The notes below the pieces were generated by a model. The model saw only the letters and a program-made list of their open reading frames with translations. It was not told the origin of the DNA and ran no database searches. Made by a program: the position numbers and the translations under genes. Positions 13,101 through 25,500 of a stretch of 64,000 bases of DNA are shown in pieces; the stretch's first letter is position 1, and each line of letters begins with the position of its first letter. This stretch comes from Bufo bufo (Eukaryota; Chordata; Amphibia; Anura; Bufonidae), in contig NC_053392.1 in assembly GCF_905171765.1 (NCBI RefSeq), positions 372,568,463-372,632,462 on the forward strand. The letters are read 5' to 3'.

Positions 13101-16100
13101 AGCAAAAGAGGGAGCAGTGGGCAAAATCAGAACACCCGCCGCCAAGAGACTTCGCCTGCAACTGACTGCCGCCATCTGGGACCGAGCACCCCAAAGGCAG
13201 CTTCAAGGAGTTCCCTGGCATGGCACTTCTTCAAACAATGTGCTGACGACAAGACCCGAGTGGTTTGCACGCTGTGCCATCAGAGCCTGAAGCGAGGCAT
13301 TAACGTTCTGAACCTTAGCACAACCTGCATGACCAGGCACCTGCATGCAAAGCATGAACTGCAGTGGAGTAAACACCTTAAAAACAAGGAAGTCACTCAG
13401 GCTCCCCCTGCTGCCGCCTCGGCCTCTTCTGCTGCTGCCTCGGCCTCTTCTGCTGCTGCTGCCGCCGCCTCGGCCTCTTCCTCTGCCTCTGGAGGAACAT
13501 TGGCACCTGCCGCCCAGCAAACATGGGATGTACCACCAACACCACCACCTGCGTCACCAAGCATCTCAACCATGTCACACGGCAGCGTTCAGCTCTCCAT
13601 CTCACAAACATTTGAGAGAAAGTGTAAATTCCCACCTAGCCACCCTCGATCCCTGGCCCTGAATGCCAGCATTTCTAAACTACTGGCCTATGAAATGCTG
13701 TCATTTAGGCTGGTGGACACACACAGCTTCAAACAGCTCATGTCACTTGCTGTCCCACAGTATGTTGTTCCCAGCCGCCACTACTTCTCCAAGAGAGCCG
13801 TGCCTTCCCTGCACAACCAAGTGTCCGATAAAATCAAGTGTGCACTGCGCAACGCCATCTGTGGCAAGGTCCACCTAACCACAGATACGTGGACCAGTAA
13901 GCACGGCCAGGGACGCTATATCTCCCTAACTGCACACTGGGTAAATGTAGTGGCGGCTGGGCCCCAGGCGGAGAGCTGTTTGGCGCACGTCCTTCCGCCG
14001 CCAAGGATCGCAGGGCAACATTCTTTGCCTCCTGTCTCCTCCTCCTCCTACTCAGCTTCCTCCTCCTCTTCTTCCACCTGCTCATCCAGTCAGCCACACA
14101 CCTTCACCACCAACTTCAGCACAGCCCGGGGTAAACGTCAGCAGGCCATTCTGAAACTCATATGTTTGGGGGACAGGCCCCACACCGCACAGGAGTTGTG
14201 GCGGGGTATAGAACAACAGACCGATGAGTGGTTGCTGCCGGTGAGCCTCAAGCCCGGCCTGGTGGTGTGCGATAATGGGCGAAATCTCGTTGCAGCTCTG
14301 GGACTAGCCGGTTTGACGCACATCCCTTGCCTGGCGCATGTGCTGAATTTGGTGGTGCAGAAGTTCATTCGCAACTACCCCGACATGTCAGAGCTGCTGC
14401 ATAAAGTGCGGGCCGTCTGTTCGCGCTTCCGGCGTTCACACCCTGCCGCTGCTCGCCTGTCTGCGCTACAGCGTAACTTCAGCCTTCCCGCTCACCGCCT
14501 CATATGCGACGTACCCACGCACGGGTCAGTCGCACTGCGGATCAGACACACTTCACCACCAATGACTGGGCCTCCATGCGAGACCTGTGTGCCCTGTTGC
14601 GCTGTTTCGAGTACTCCACCAACATGGCCAGTGGCGATGACGCCGTTATCAGCGTTACAATACCACTTCTATGTCTCCTTGAGAAAACACTTAGGGCGAT
14701 GATGGAAGAGGAGGTGGCCCAGGAGGAAGAGGAGGAAGAGGGGTCATTTTTAGCACTTTCAGGCCAGTCTCTTCAAAGTGACTCAGAGGGAGGTTTTTTG
14801 CAACACCAGAGGCCAGGTACAAATGTGGCCAGACAGGGCCCACTACTGGAGGACGAGGAGGACGAGGATGAGGAGGAGGTGGAGGAGGATGAGGATGAAG
14901 CATGTTCACAGCGGGGTGGCACCCAAAGCAGCTCGGGCCCATCACTGGTGCGTGGCTGGGGGGAAACACAGGACGATGACGATACGCCTCCCACAGAGGA
15001 CATCTTGTCCTTACCTCTGGGCAGCCTGGCACACATGAGCGACTACATGCTGCAGTGCCTGCGCAACGACAGCAGAGTTGCCCACATTTTAACGTGTGCG
15101 GACTACTGGGTTGCCACCTTGCTGGATCCCCGGTACAAAGACAATGTGCCCACCTTACTTCCTACACTGGAGCGTGATAGGAAGATGCGCGAGTACAAAC
15201 GCAGGTTGGTAGACGCGCTACTGAGAGCATTCCCAAATGTCACAGGGGAACAAGTGGAAGCCCAAGGCGAAGGCAGAGGAGGAGCAAGAGGTCGCCAACG
15301 CAGCTGTGTCACGGCCAGCTCCTCTGAGGGCAGGGTTAGCATGGCAGAGATGTGGAAAAGTTTTGTCACCACGCCACAGCTAAGTGCACCACCACCTGAT
15401 ACGGAACGTGTTAGCAGGAGGCAACATTTCACTAACATGGTGGAACAGTACCTGTGCACACCCCTCCACGTACTGACTGATGGTTCGGCCCCATTCAACT
15501 TCTGGGTCTCCAAATTGTCCACGTGGCCAGAGCTAGCCTTTTATGCCTTGGAGGTGCTGGCCTGCCCGGCGGCCAGCGTTTTGTCTGAACGTGTATTCAG
15601 CACGGCAGGGGGCGTCATTACAGACAAACGCAGCCGCCTGTCTACAGCCAATGTGGACAAGCTGACGTTCATAAAAATGAACCAGGCATGGATCCCACAG
15701 GACCTGTCCATCCCTTGTGCAGATTAGATATTAACTACCTCCCCTTAACAATATATTATTCTACTCCAGGGCACTTCCTCATTCAATACTATTTTTAATT
15801 TCATTTTACCATTATATTGCGGGGCAACCCAAAGTTGAATGAACCTCTCCTCTGTCTGGGTGCCGGGGCCTAAATGTGTGACAGTGGCCTGTTCCAGTGG
15901 TGGGTGACGTGAAGCCTGATTCTCTGCTATGACATGAAGACTTATTCTGTGCTGACATGAAGCCAGATTCTCTGTTACGCGACCTCTCTCCTCTGCCTGG
16001 GTCTAAATATGTGACAGTGGCCTGTTCCAGTGGTGGGTGACGTGAAGCCTGATTCTCTGCTATGACATGAAGACAGATTCTGTGCTGACATCAGGCCAGA

Positions 16101-19100
16101 TTCTCTGTTACGGGATCTCTCTCCTCTGCCTGGGTGCCTGGGCCTAAATGTGTGACAGTGGCCTGTTCCAGTGGTGGGTGACGTGAAGCCTGATTCTCTG
16201 CTATGACATGAAGACAGATTCTGCGCTGACATCAGGCCAGATTCTCTGTTACGGGACCTCTCTCCTCTGCCTGGGTACCTGGGCCTAAATGTGTGACAGT
16301 GGCCTGTTCCAGTGGTGGGTGACGTGAAGCCTGATTCTCTGCTATGACATGAATACAGATTCTGCGCTGACATAAGGCCAGATTCTCTGTTACGGGACCT
16401 CTCTCTTCTGCCTGGGTGCCTGGGCCTAAATATGTGACAGTGGCCTGTTCCAGTGGTGGGTGACGTGAAGCCTGATTCTCTGCTATGACATGAATACAGA
16501 TTCTGCGCTGACATAAGGCCAGATTCTCTGTTATGGGACCTCTCTCCTCTGTCTGGGTGCCGGGGCCTAAATATGTGACAGTGGCTTGTTCCAGTGGTGG
16601 GTAACGTGAAGCCTGCTATGACATGAAGACAGATTCTGTGCTGACATAAGGCCATATGCTCTGTTACGGGACCTCTCTCCTCTGCCTGGGTGCCTGGGCC
16701 TAAATGTGTGACAGTGGCCTGTTCCAGTGGTGGGTGACCTGAAGCCTGATTCTCTGCTATGACATGAAGACAGATTCTGTGTTGACATAAGGCCAGATTC
16801 TCTGTTACGGGACCTCTCTCCTCTGACTGGGTGCCTGGGCCTAAATGTGTGACAGTGGCCTGTTCCAGTGGTGGGTGACGTGAAGCCTGATTCTCTGCTA
16901 TGACATGAAGACAGATTCTGTGCTGACATCAGGCCAGATTCTCTGTTACGGGACCTCTCTCCTCTGCCGGGGTGCCTGGGCCTAAATGTGTGACAGTGGC
17001 CTGTTCCAGTGGTGGGTGACGTGAAGCCTGATTCTCTGCTATGACATGAAGACTGATTCTGCGCTGACATAAGGCCAGATTCTCTGTTACGGGACCTCTC
17101 TCCTCTGCCTGGGTGCCTGGGCCTAAATGTGTGACAGTGGCCTGTTCCAGTGGTGGGTGACATGAAGCCTGATTCTCTGCTATGACATGAAGACAGATTC
17201 TGTGCTGACATCAAGCCAGATTCTCTGTTACGGGACCTCTCTCCTCTGACTGGGTGCCTGGGCCTAAATGTGTGACAGTGGCCTGTTCCAGTGGTGGGTG
17301 ACGTGAAGCTTGATTCTCTGCTATGACATGAAGACAGATTCTGCGCTGACATAAGGCCAGATTCTCTGTTACGGGACCGCTCTCCTCTGTCTGGGTGTTG
17401 GGGCCTAAATGTGTGACAGTGGCCTGTTCCAGTGGTGGGTGACGTGAAGCCTGATTCTCTGCTATGACATGAAGACAGATTCTGTGCTGACATGAAGCCA
17501 GATTCTCTGCTATGGCATGAAGAGACTGATTCTGTGCTGACATGATATTTTTTTTAAATTCATTTCCCTATCCACATTTGTTTGCAGGGGATTTACCTAC
17601 ATGTTGCTGCCTTTTGCAGCCCTCTAGCTCTTTCCTGGGCTGTTTTACAGCCTTTTTAGTGCCGAAAAGTTCGGGTCCCCATTGACTTCAATGGGGTTCG
17701 GGACGAAGTTCGGATCGGGTTCGGATCCCGAACCCGAACATTTCCGGGAAGTTCGGCCGAACTTCTCGAACCCGAACATCCAGGTGTTCGCTCAACTCTA
17801 TTCTCTAGCTGACTTGTACATAAGTATCCAAGCATGTAGTGTAATACTTTTTTTCTTAAAGCAATGCAACCACAGGGCAGACACTAAATGTCAGAATGTC
17901 AGACTATGCTCTGCAGGTTGCCATACTTTCAACTCTGATCAATCTGCTCTTTGTGTGTCCAGGCACTGGAAGAAAACTTCTGAACACTTGGAAGTAGAGA
18001 CTCAATTATCCTTTTACAACAACAATTCCTCCAAGACTTTAGCTCTACACTCCCTCTTTTCATCTGGCCTGCTTTTCTGTCTTGGCTGTAGCTGGCATCT
18101 AATTTAGGGTTTGCTCTTTTGTCAGGTATCCCATTTTACACCTCATGTATGCTGGCGAATCTTAAACTAACTGACCTGTTTCTTTACTATTCCTCCTCTC
18201 TATATAGAGAGGGTGATACCAGTCTCATCTAGTGGTAGCTGCGAATATGGCCTATTAATAACTTGTGCCTACATATAAAGAAATGCATTTACCATACAAA
18301 AAATATATTTTAACCCCTGTTTTGCAGTGCAGCGTATGGCTGCTCTGCAGTGGGACACTGCATATACAACTATGTAAATAGATCCCATGGGGAGCAGAAA
18401 TCAGACTCCAGCTCATATTCACAATAAAATCTAGTCTTTTTAACCCAATTGATAACATGTCTCAAGTGACAGCACTCCCTAACATATTGTAATAATCTCA
18501 CAATTTGCCGTATTTGCTTTGAACCCTGAGAATTGACTATATTTAGATACCCTGCAAGCCCTGAAATATCTTGGGAGTGCTGCTTAATTGGGTTTTATAC
18601 TGCTTCAGATGAGGTATCGGCTAATCCAACAGTAAGGGCTAATGTTCGTGAATTCCTCTGTTTTAGAAACCAAATATGCTTGCTGGTGGCCTGCCTGGGA
18701 CTATCTAGGCTCTAGGAGGAGAGGAGCACCATGCCATGATAATGTACCAGCACCAGTAGCGGAAGCCTTGACCCACAGTTGACCACTGTAGCAGACTATG
18801 AGAGGAGAGATATTTGGGCTGCTGATGTATTTAGCTCACAGAGGAATGCCTAAACTAGACACATTGTACCAAAATCTTAGGTGTATGAAATATAACTTCT
18901 TTAGAGATGTTCAGTACCTGCATGTAAGAAAACAAATGTTCACATTTTCTGACAGCAAGCACAAATATTGAAAATAGTGAGGAATTGATATGCAAAGTAC
19001 TGTATATTAGAAAGTTGCAGAACTTTACATTTACATAACTAAACTATAGTTTATTTAAATAAAATTGGAAAACCCCTTTAAGAGATTACTCATGTAGCAA

Positions 19101-19479
19101 AAGTGCTTTGTTCCCCAGTTATTCTCTGTTATGTTGATGGAGTAAATGTTTTTAGCAGTATAAATAAATACCATTGGCATCAACTTTTTTTTATTGCAAA
19201 TTGCAGGGTCTCTACCCAGAATCACATGGGGTTGTGGACAACAAAATGTATGATCCTCACCGGAATGCCTTTTTCACATTAAGAAGCGCTGAGAAGTTTC
19301 ATCCCTCATGGTACCAAGGAGAACCTGTATGTATAAGTGGAGAATATTTAGAGAGAATAGACACTGGTCTAGCTTAATACATGGCCTTTTTTTTTACAGT
19401 AGAAGCATATGTTCTTCTTCAAGCACTTTTTTTCCCCTCATCAGAGTCAAATTAATGTCTTGGGTCTTTATTTTAATTG

Positions 19480-19524
<45 letters not shown>

Positions 19525-22500
19525 TGCTCAAAAAAATAAAGGGAACACTTAAACAACAAAATGTAACTCCAAGTCAATCACACTTCTGTGAAATCAAACT
19601 GTCCACTTAGGAAGCAACACTGAGTGACAATCAATTTCAAATGCTGTTGTGCAAATGGGATAGACAACAGGTGGAAATTATAGGCAATTAGCAAGACACC
19701 CCCAATAAAGGAGTGGTTCTGCAGGTGGTGATCACAGACCACTTCTCAGTTCCTATGCTTCCTGACTGATGTTATGGTCACTTTTGAATGCTGGCGCTGC
19801 TTTCTATCTAGTGGTAGCATGAGACAGAGTCTACAACCCACACAAGTGGCTCAGGTAGTGCAGCTTATCCAGGATGGCACATCAATGCGAGCTGTGGCAA
19901 GAAGGTTTGCTGTGTCTGTCAGCGTAGTGTCCAGAGCATGGAGGCGCTACCAGGAGACAGGCCAGTACATCGGGAGATGTGGAGGAAGCCGTAGGAGGGC
20001 AACAACCCAGCAGCAGGACCGCTAACTCCGCCTTTGTGCAAGGAGGAACAGGAGGAGCACTGCCAGAGCCCTGCAAAATGACCTCCAGCAGGCCACAAAT
20101 GTGCATGTGTCTGCTCAAACAGTCAGAAACAGACTCCATGAGGGTGATATGAGGGCCCGACGTCCACAGATGGGGGTTGTGCTTACAGCCCAACACCGTG
20201 CAGGACGTTTGGCATTTGCCAGAGAACACCAAGATTGGCCAATTCACCACTGGCGCCCTGTGCTCTTCACAGATGAAAGCAGGTTCACACTGAGCACATG
20301 TGACAGACGTGACAGAGTCTTGAGACGCCGTGGAGAACGTTCTGCTGCCTGCAATATCCTCCAGCATGACCGGTTTGGCATTGGGTCAGTAATGGTGTGG
20401 GGTGGAATTTTTTTGGAGGGCCGCACAGCCCTCCATGTGCTCGCCAGAGGTAGCCTGACTGCCATTAGGTACCGAGATGAGATCCTCAGACCCCTTGTGA
20501 GACCATATGCTGGTGCAGTTGGCCCTGGGTTCCCCCTAATGCAAGACAATGCTAGACCTCATGTGGCTGGAGTGTGTCAGCAGTTCCTGCAAGACGAAGG
20601 CATTTATGCTATGGACTGGCCTGCCCGTTCCCCAGACCTGAATCCAATTGAGCACATCTGGGACATCATGTCTCGCTCTATCCACCAACGTCACGTTGCA
20701 CCACAGACTGTCCAGGAGTTGGCAGATGCTTTAGTCCAGGTCTGGGAGGAGATCCCTCAGGAGACCGTCCGCCACCTCATCAGGAGCATGCACAGGCGTT
20801 GTAGGGAGGTCTTACAGGCACATGGAGGCCACACACACTACTGAGCCTCATTTTGGCTTGTTTTAAGGACATTACATCAAAGTTGGATCAGCCTGTAGTG
20901 TGTTTTTCCACTTTAATTTTGAGGGTGACTCCAAATCCAGACCTCCATGGGTTGAAAATTTGATTTCCATTTTTTTATTTTTGTGTGATTTTGTTGTCAG
21001 CACATTCAACTATGTAAAGAACAAAGTATTTCAGAAGAATATTTAATTAATTCAGATCTAGGATGTGTTATTTTTGTGTTCCCTTTATTTTTTTGAGCAG
21101 TGTATATATCTCACCTAAAGAATTATTAGGAACACCTGTTCTATTTCTCATTAATGCAATTATCTAGTCAACCAATCACATGGCAGTTGCTTCAATGCAT
21201 TTAGGGGTGTGGTCCTGGTCAAGACAATCTCCTGAACTCCAAACTGAATGTCAGAATGGGAAAGAAAGGTGATTTAAGCAATTTTGAGCGTGGCATGGTT
21301 GTTGGTGCCAGACGGGCCGGTCTGAGTATTTCACAATCTGCTCAGTTACTGGGATTTTCACACACAACCATTTCTAGGGTTTACAAAGAATGGTGTGAAA
21401 AGGGAAAAACATCCAGTATACGGCAGTCCTGGGGGCGAAAATGCCTTGTGGATGCTAGAGGTCAGAGGAGAATGGGCCGACTGATTCAAGCTGATAGAAG
21501 AGCAACGTTGACTGAAATAACCACTCTTTACAACCGAGGTATGCAGCAAAGCATTTGTGAAGCCACAACACGCACAACCTTGAGGCGGATGGGCTACAAC
21601 AGCAGAAGACCCCACCGGATACCACTCATCTCCACTACAAATGGGAAAAAGAGGCTACAATTTGCACGAGCTCACCAAAATTGGACTGTTGAAGACTGGG
21701 AAAATGTTGCCTGGTCTGATGAGTCTCGATTTCTGTTGAGACATTCAAATGGTAGAGTCCGAATTTGGCGTAAACAGAATGAGAACATGTATCCATCATG
21801 CCTTGTTACCACTGTGCAGGCTGGTGGTGGTGGTGTAATGGTGTGGGGGATGTTTTCTGGGCACACTTTAGGCCCCTGTCATGGTCTTACCTTCTTGCTG
21901 TTCTCCTTCGTTTGACATGTGCTGGCGGCCATCTTGGTTTCTGGGTTTCTTGTAGCCTTCCACCCTGCGGCTCCTCCTTCCCACTGGGAGGAGCTGGATG
22001 CCTAGCTCATATATATAGGAGGTCTGTGGCTTCAGTTCCTTGCTTGGTCCTCTTGTGTTCACATGCTTCTAAGACTGCTGCTGCTTCTGGTTCCTGATCC
22101 TGGCTTCGTCTGACTACCCTGCTGGTTCCTGATCCTGGCTTCGTCTGACTACCCTTCTGGTTCCTGACCTCTGGCTTCGCAAAGACTCTGCTCGGTTTCA
22201 CCATCCGTTTGGACTTTGCTTTACAGCTTTATTTTCAATAAAGCCTTCTTATTTTCACTTATTTCTTGTTGTACGTCTGGTTCATGGTTCCGTGACATTA
22301 GGACCAAGCCATGAATTCTGACGGTACAGGGCCATCCTCGCTACCCACGCTGGTTGCCAGGCTTGATCAGCAGGATCACCTGTTGGGTCGGTTCGCTGTG
22401 GCGTTGCAAACCCTGCTTGAACGCACGGCTCATTTCGCTCCCGTTGCCGATGGGTCGGTTGTCGCTCCTGGGCTCGCTCCTACTGCCGCTCCGGTTGTTG

Positions 22501-25500
22501 CGCTAGAGTCTACCCCGACACCTGTTGTTGCGCCTGCGGTGTTTCGGGGTATGACCGGTTCTGCCCCTCTTCCACAGCGCTTTGGGGGAGAGCCAACTCA
22601 GTGCCGAGGTTTCCTTAACCAGGTGGGCATTTATTTCGAGTTGCTGCCACATGCCTTTCCCACTGAGAGATCAAAGGTGGGCTTCTTGATCTCGCTGCTC
22701 TCGGACAAGGCCTTGGCCAGCCCTTTATGGGAGAACAACAATCCGGTGGTTGCCGAGTTTTCCGGTTTTGTTGCTTCTCTTCGGAAGGTATTCGATGTGC
22801 CGGCTCGTGCTGCCTCTGCTGCGAAGCTCCTTATGTCCATCAGACAGGGTTCACGATCCGTAGCTGAATACGCCATTGAGTTTCGTACCCTGGCAGCAGA
22901 GGTGGGCTGGAATAATGAGGCTCTGGTCGCTGCTTTCTCTCATGGTCTCTCGGATGCCTTGAAGGATGAGGTTGCAGCTAAGGACCTACCAGTTGAGCTC
23001 GTGTCTCTTATTTCTTTCCTGATTTTGATTGACACCAGACTCAGGGAGAGACCTTCCTTTAAGGAGAACCTGCGGAGGTCTTCTAACAGATTGGTGCCTA
23101 CGTTTGCTGTCCCACCCGTGCCTCCCTCTCCTCCCACGCCTCCTGGGGATGACTTGTCTGGGGGTGAACCCATGCAGCTGGGGTTTGCTCGCCTGTCCGA
23201 GGGGGAGAGGGCACTCCGGAGACGCGAGGGCCAATGCATGTACTGTGGTCTCGGTGGGCATTTTCGGTTGGCATGTCCGAACCGTCCGGGAAAACGCTCG
23301 TACCTGAGATCCTGTCGGGGGCAGATCTTGGGTGGAGTCTCCTCGTCCCCGGTTTCCCGTGTTGACAAACCACTGATCACTGTTGTCCTCTCCTGGGTCG
23401 GGGGCTCGGTGACGACCCAGGCGTTGGTGGACTCTGGTGCTGGTGGTTTGTTCATTGATAGTGTGTTCGCTGCCGCCAATTCCATTCCTCTGCAGGCTCG
23501 AGGTTCCCCACTGGCTCTTGAGGCGATAGACGGCAGACCCCTTCTGCCGCCACACGTGACTCATGAGACCCTTCCAGTGGGGATAGCCATTGGTGCCGTT
23601 CACAGAGAGTCGGTCTGCCTCCAGGTTATTTCGTCTCCACACTACTCGGTGGTCTTGGGGTACCCCTGGCTCCAGAAGCATAATCCGACTTTCGATTGGA
23701 GATCGGTCGAGATCCTCTCGTGGTCACCGCAGTGTGGGGCTAGTTGCATCCATGGGTCTGTCAAGTTGCTGTGTACTTCCTCGGACTCTCTGTTGCCTCC
23801 TGAATACGAGGAGTACCGGGATGTATTCGATAAGGTGCGCGCGGTTGCCCTACCTCCGCACCGTCCATACGATTGTGCCATAGAGTTACAATCTGGTGCC
23901 GTTCCTCCTCGTGGCAAAGTCTATCCACTGTCGGTAGCGGAGAATGAGGCCATGGAGGAGTACGTGAGGGAGGCGCTTTCACGCGGACACATTCGCAAAT
24001 CTTCGTCCCCGGCAGGGGCTGGATTTTTCTTTGTGAAAAAGAAGGGCGGTGAGTTGAGGCCTTGCATCGATTACAGGGGTCTCAATCGCATCACGATCAA
24101 GAACGCTTACCCGATACCCTTGATTTCCGAGCTGTTCGATCGCCTTAAAGGGGCCACGGTCTTTACCAAACTCGACCTGAGGGCGGCATATAACCTGGTA
24201 AGGATCAAGGCGGGCGATGAGTGGAAGACCGCGTTTAACACCAGGACCGGTCATTACGAATCCTTGGTTATGCCCTTTGGGTTGTGCAATGCGCCCGCAG
24301 TCTTTCAGGAATTCATCAACGATGTTTTCCGTGACCTGTTGCAGCAGTGTGTGGTGGTCTATTTGGATGACATCTTGGTATATTCTGAATCCATGGAGGC
24401 CCACATTCTGGATGTCAGACGAGTGTTGCAACGGTTACGAGAGAACAAGCTGTTCGGTAAGCTTGAGAAATGCGAATTTCACCGATCCCAGGTAACCTTC
24501 TTAGGTTACATCATTTCCGCTGAGGGGTTCTCCATGGATCCTGAGAAGGTTTCGGCTGTCTTACAGTGGCCCCAGCCCAGTGGTCTTCGTTCCCTGCAGC
24601 GCTTTTTGGGCTTCGCCAATTATTATCGGAAGTTCATCAGGGACTTTTCCATGCTGGCCAAGCCTCTCACGGATCTGACCAGGAAGGGCAGTAATTCCCA
24701 GGTCTGGCCGCTCGAGGCCATCCGAGCTTTTGAGGCCCTAAAGTCCGCCTTTGTGTCGGCTCCGATTCTGTCGCATCCCAACCCTGGGTTGCCCTTTGTC
24801 CTCGAGGTGGACGCGTCTGAGACGGGAGTAGGCGCCCTTCTGTCTCAGCGTAGAACACCAGAGGGTCCTCTGCTTCCTTGTGGGTTTTACTCCCGGAAAC
24901 TGTCTTCCGCGGAGTGCAACTATCAGATTGGTGACAGGGAGTTATTGGCCATCGTGCAGGCCCTTAAAGAATGGAGGCACTTGCTCGAGGGTTCGGTGGT
25001 TCCGGTTCTCATCCTGACGGACCACAAGAATCTGACCTACCTTTCTGAGGCCAAGAGATTGACACCACGTCAGGCCAGATGGGCTCTGTTCTTGTCACGT
25101 TTTAATTACGTGGTCTCCTACCTACCCGGTTCCAAGAACATCAGGGCGGATGCCTTATCACGGCAGTACTCCGAGCTGTCCAGGGAGGAGTCGATTCCGA
25201 CTTCGGTCATACCTCCGAATCAGATCCTGGCCGCCATTCGCACCAGCCTGACCTCTCCCCTGGGTGAGCAGATTTTGGCGGCTCAATCTGGTGCTCCCTC
25301 TGGGAGACCCAACGGCAGATGTTTTGTGCCTGAGGAGTTGCGCACTCGGTTGTTGCGAACCTACCATAACTCCAAGACCGCGGGGCATCCTGGAAAGAAT
25401 CAGCTGTCCTGGGCTGTTTCACGTCTGTTCTGGTGGCCTTCCCTACGTTCCGACATCGCCGCATATGTAGCGGCATGCTCCGTTTGTGCCCAGAGTAAGT

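Larger units (their letters stand above)
10909..17800 (+). mobile_element. Large hAT-type DNA transposon (6.9 kb) with target-site duplication
   Basis: The ends are tagggatgagcaaac (10909) and gttcgctcaactcta (ending 17800), imperfect inverted repeats of each other. An exact 8-bp duplication, ttctctag, flanks them at 10901-10908 and 17801-17808, as expected of hAT transposition. The subterminal zones (10924-11035, 17668-17782) are rich in cgggttcgg/ccgaacccg motifs, plausible transposase-binding sites. From left to right inside lie three 77-bp repeats, 2.4 copies of a 297-bp repeat, a decayed BED/hAT transposase and twelve 141-bp repeats. The copy is probably inactive because the transposase frame is broken. 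Confidence 0.88.

Noticed and set aside
13345..13662. Leu/Pro-rich and Arg-rich frames opposite or beside the hAT transposase
   Set aside because: They are shadows of the Ala/Ser-rich low-complexity part of the transposase frame.
15975..17493. Long minus-strand open frames (226 and 308 codons) as a repetitive protein gene
   Set aside because: They coincide with a 141-bp tandem array whose period is a multiple of three, inside a transposon; no start context, domain or promoter is visible.
15841..17545. CRISPR-like array (regular repeats)
   Set aside because: Repeats are contiguous 141-bp units without unique spacers, in vertebrate DNA.
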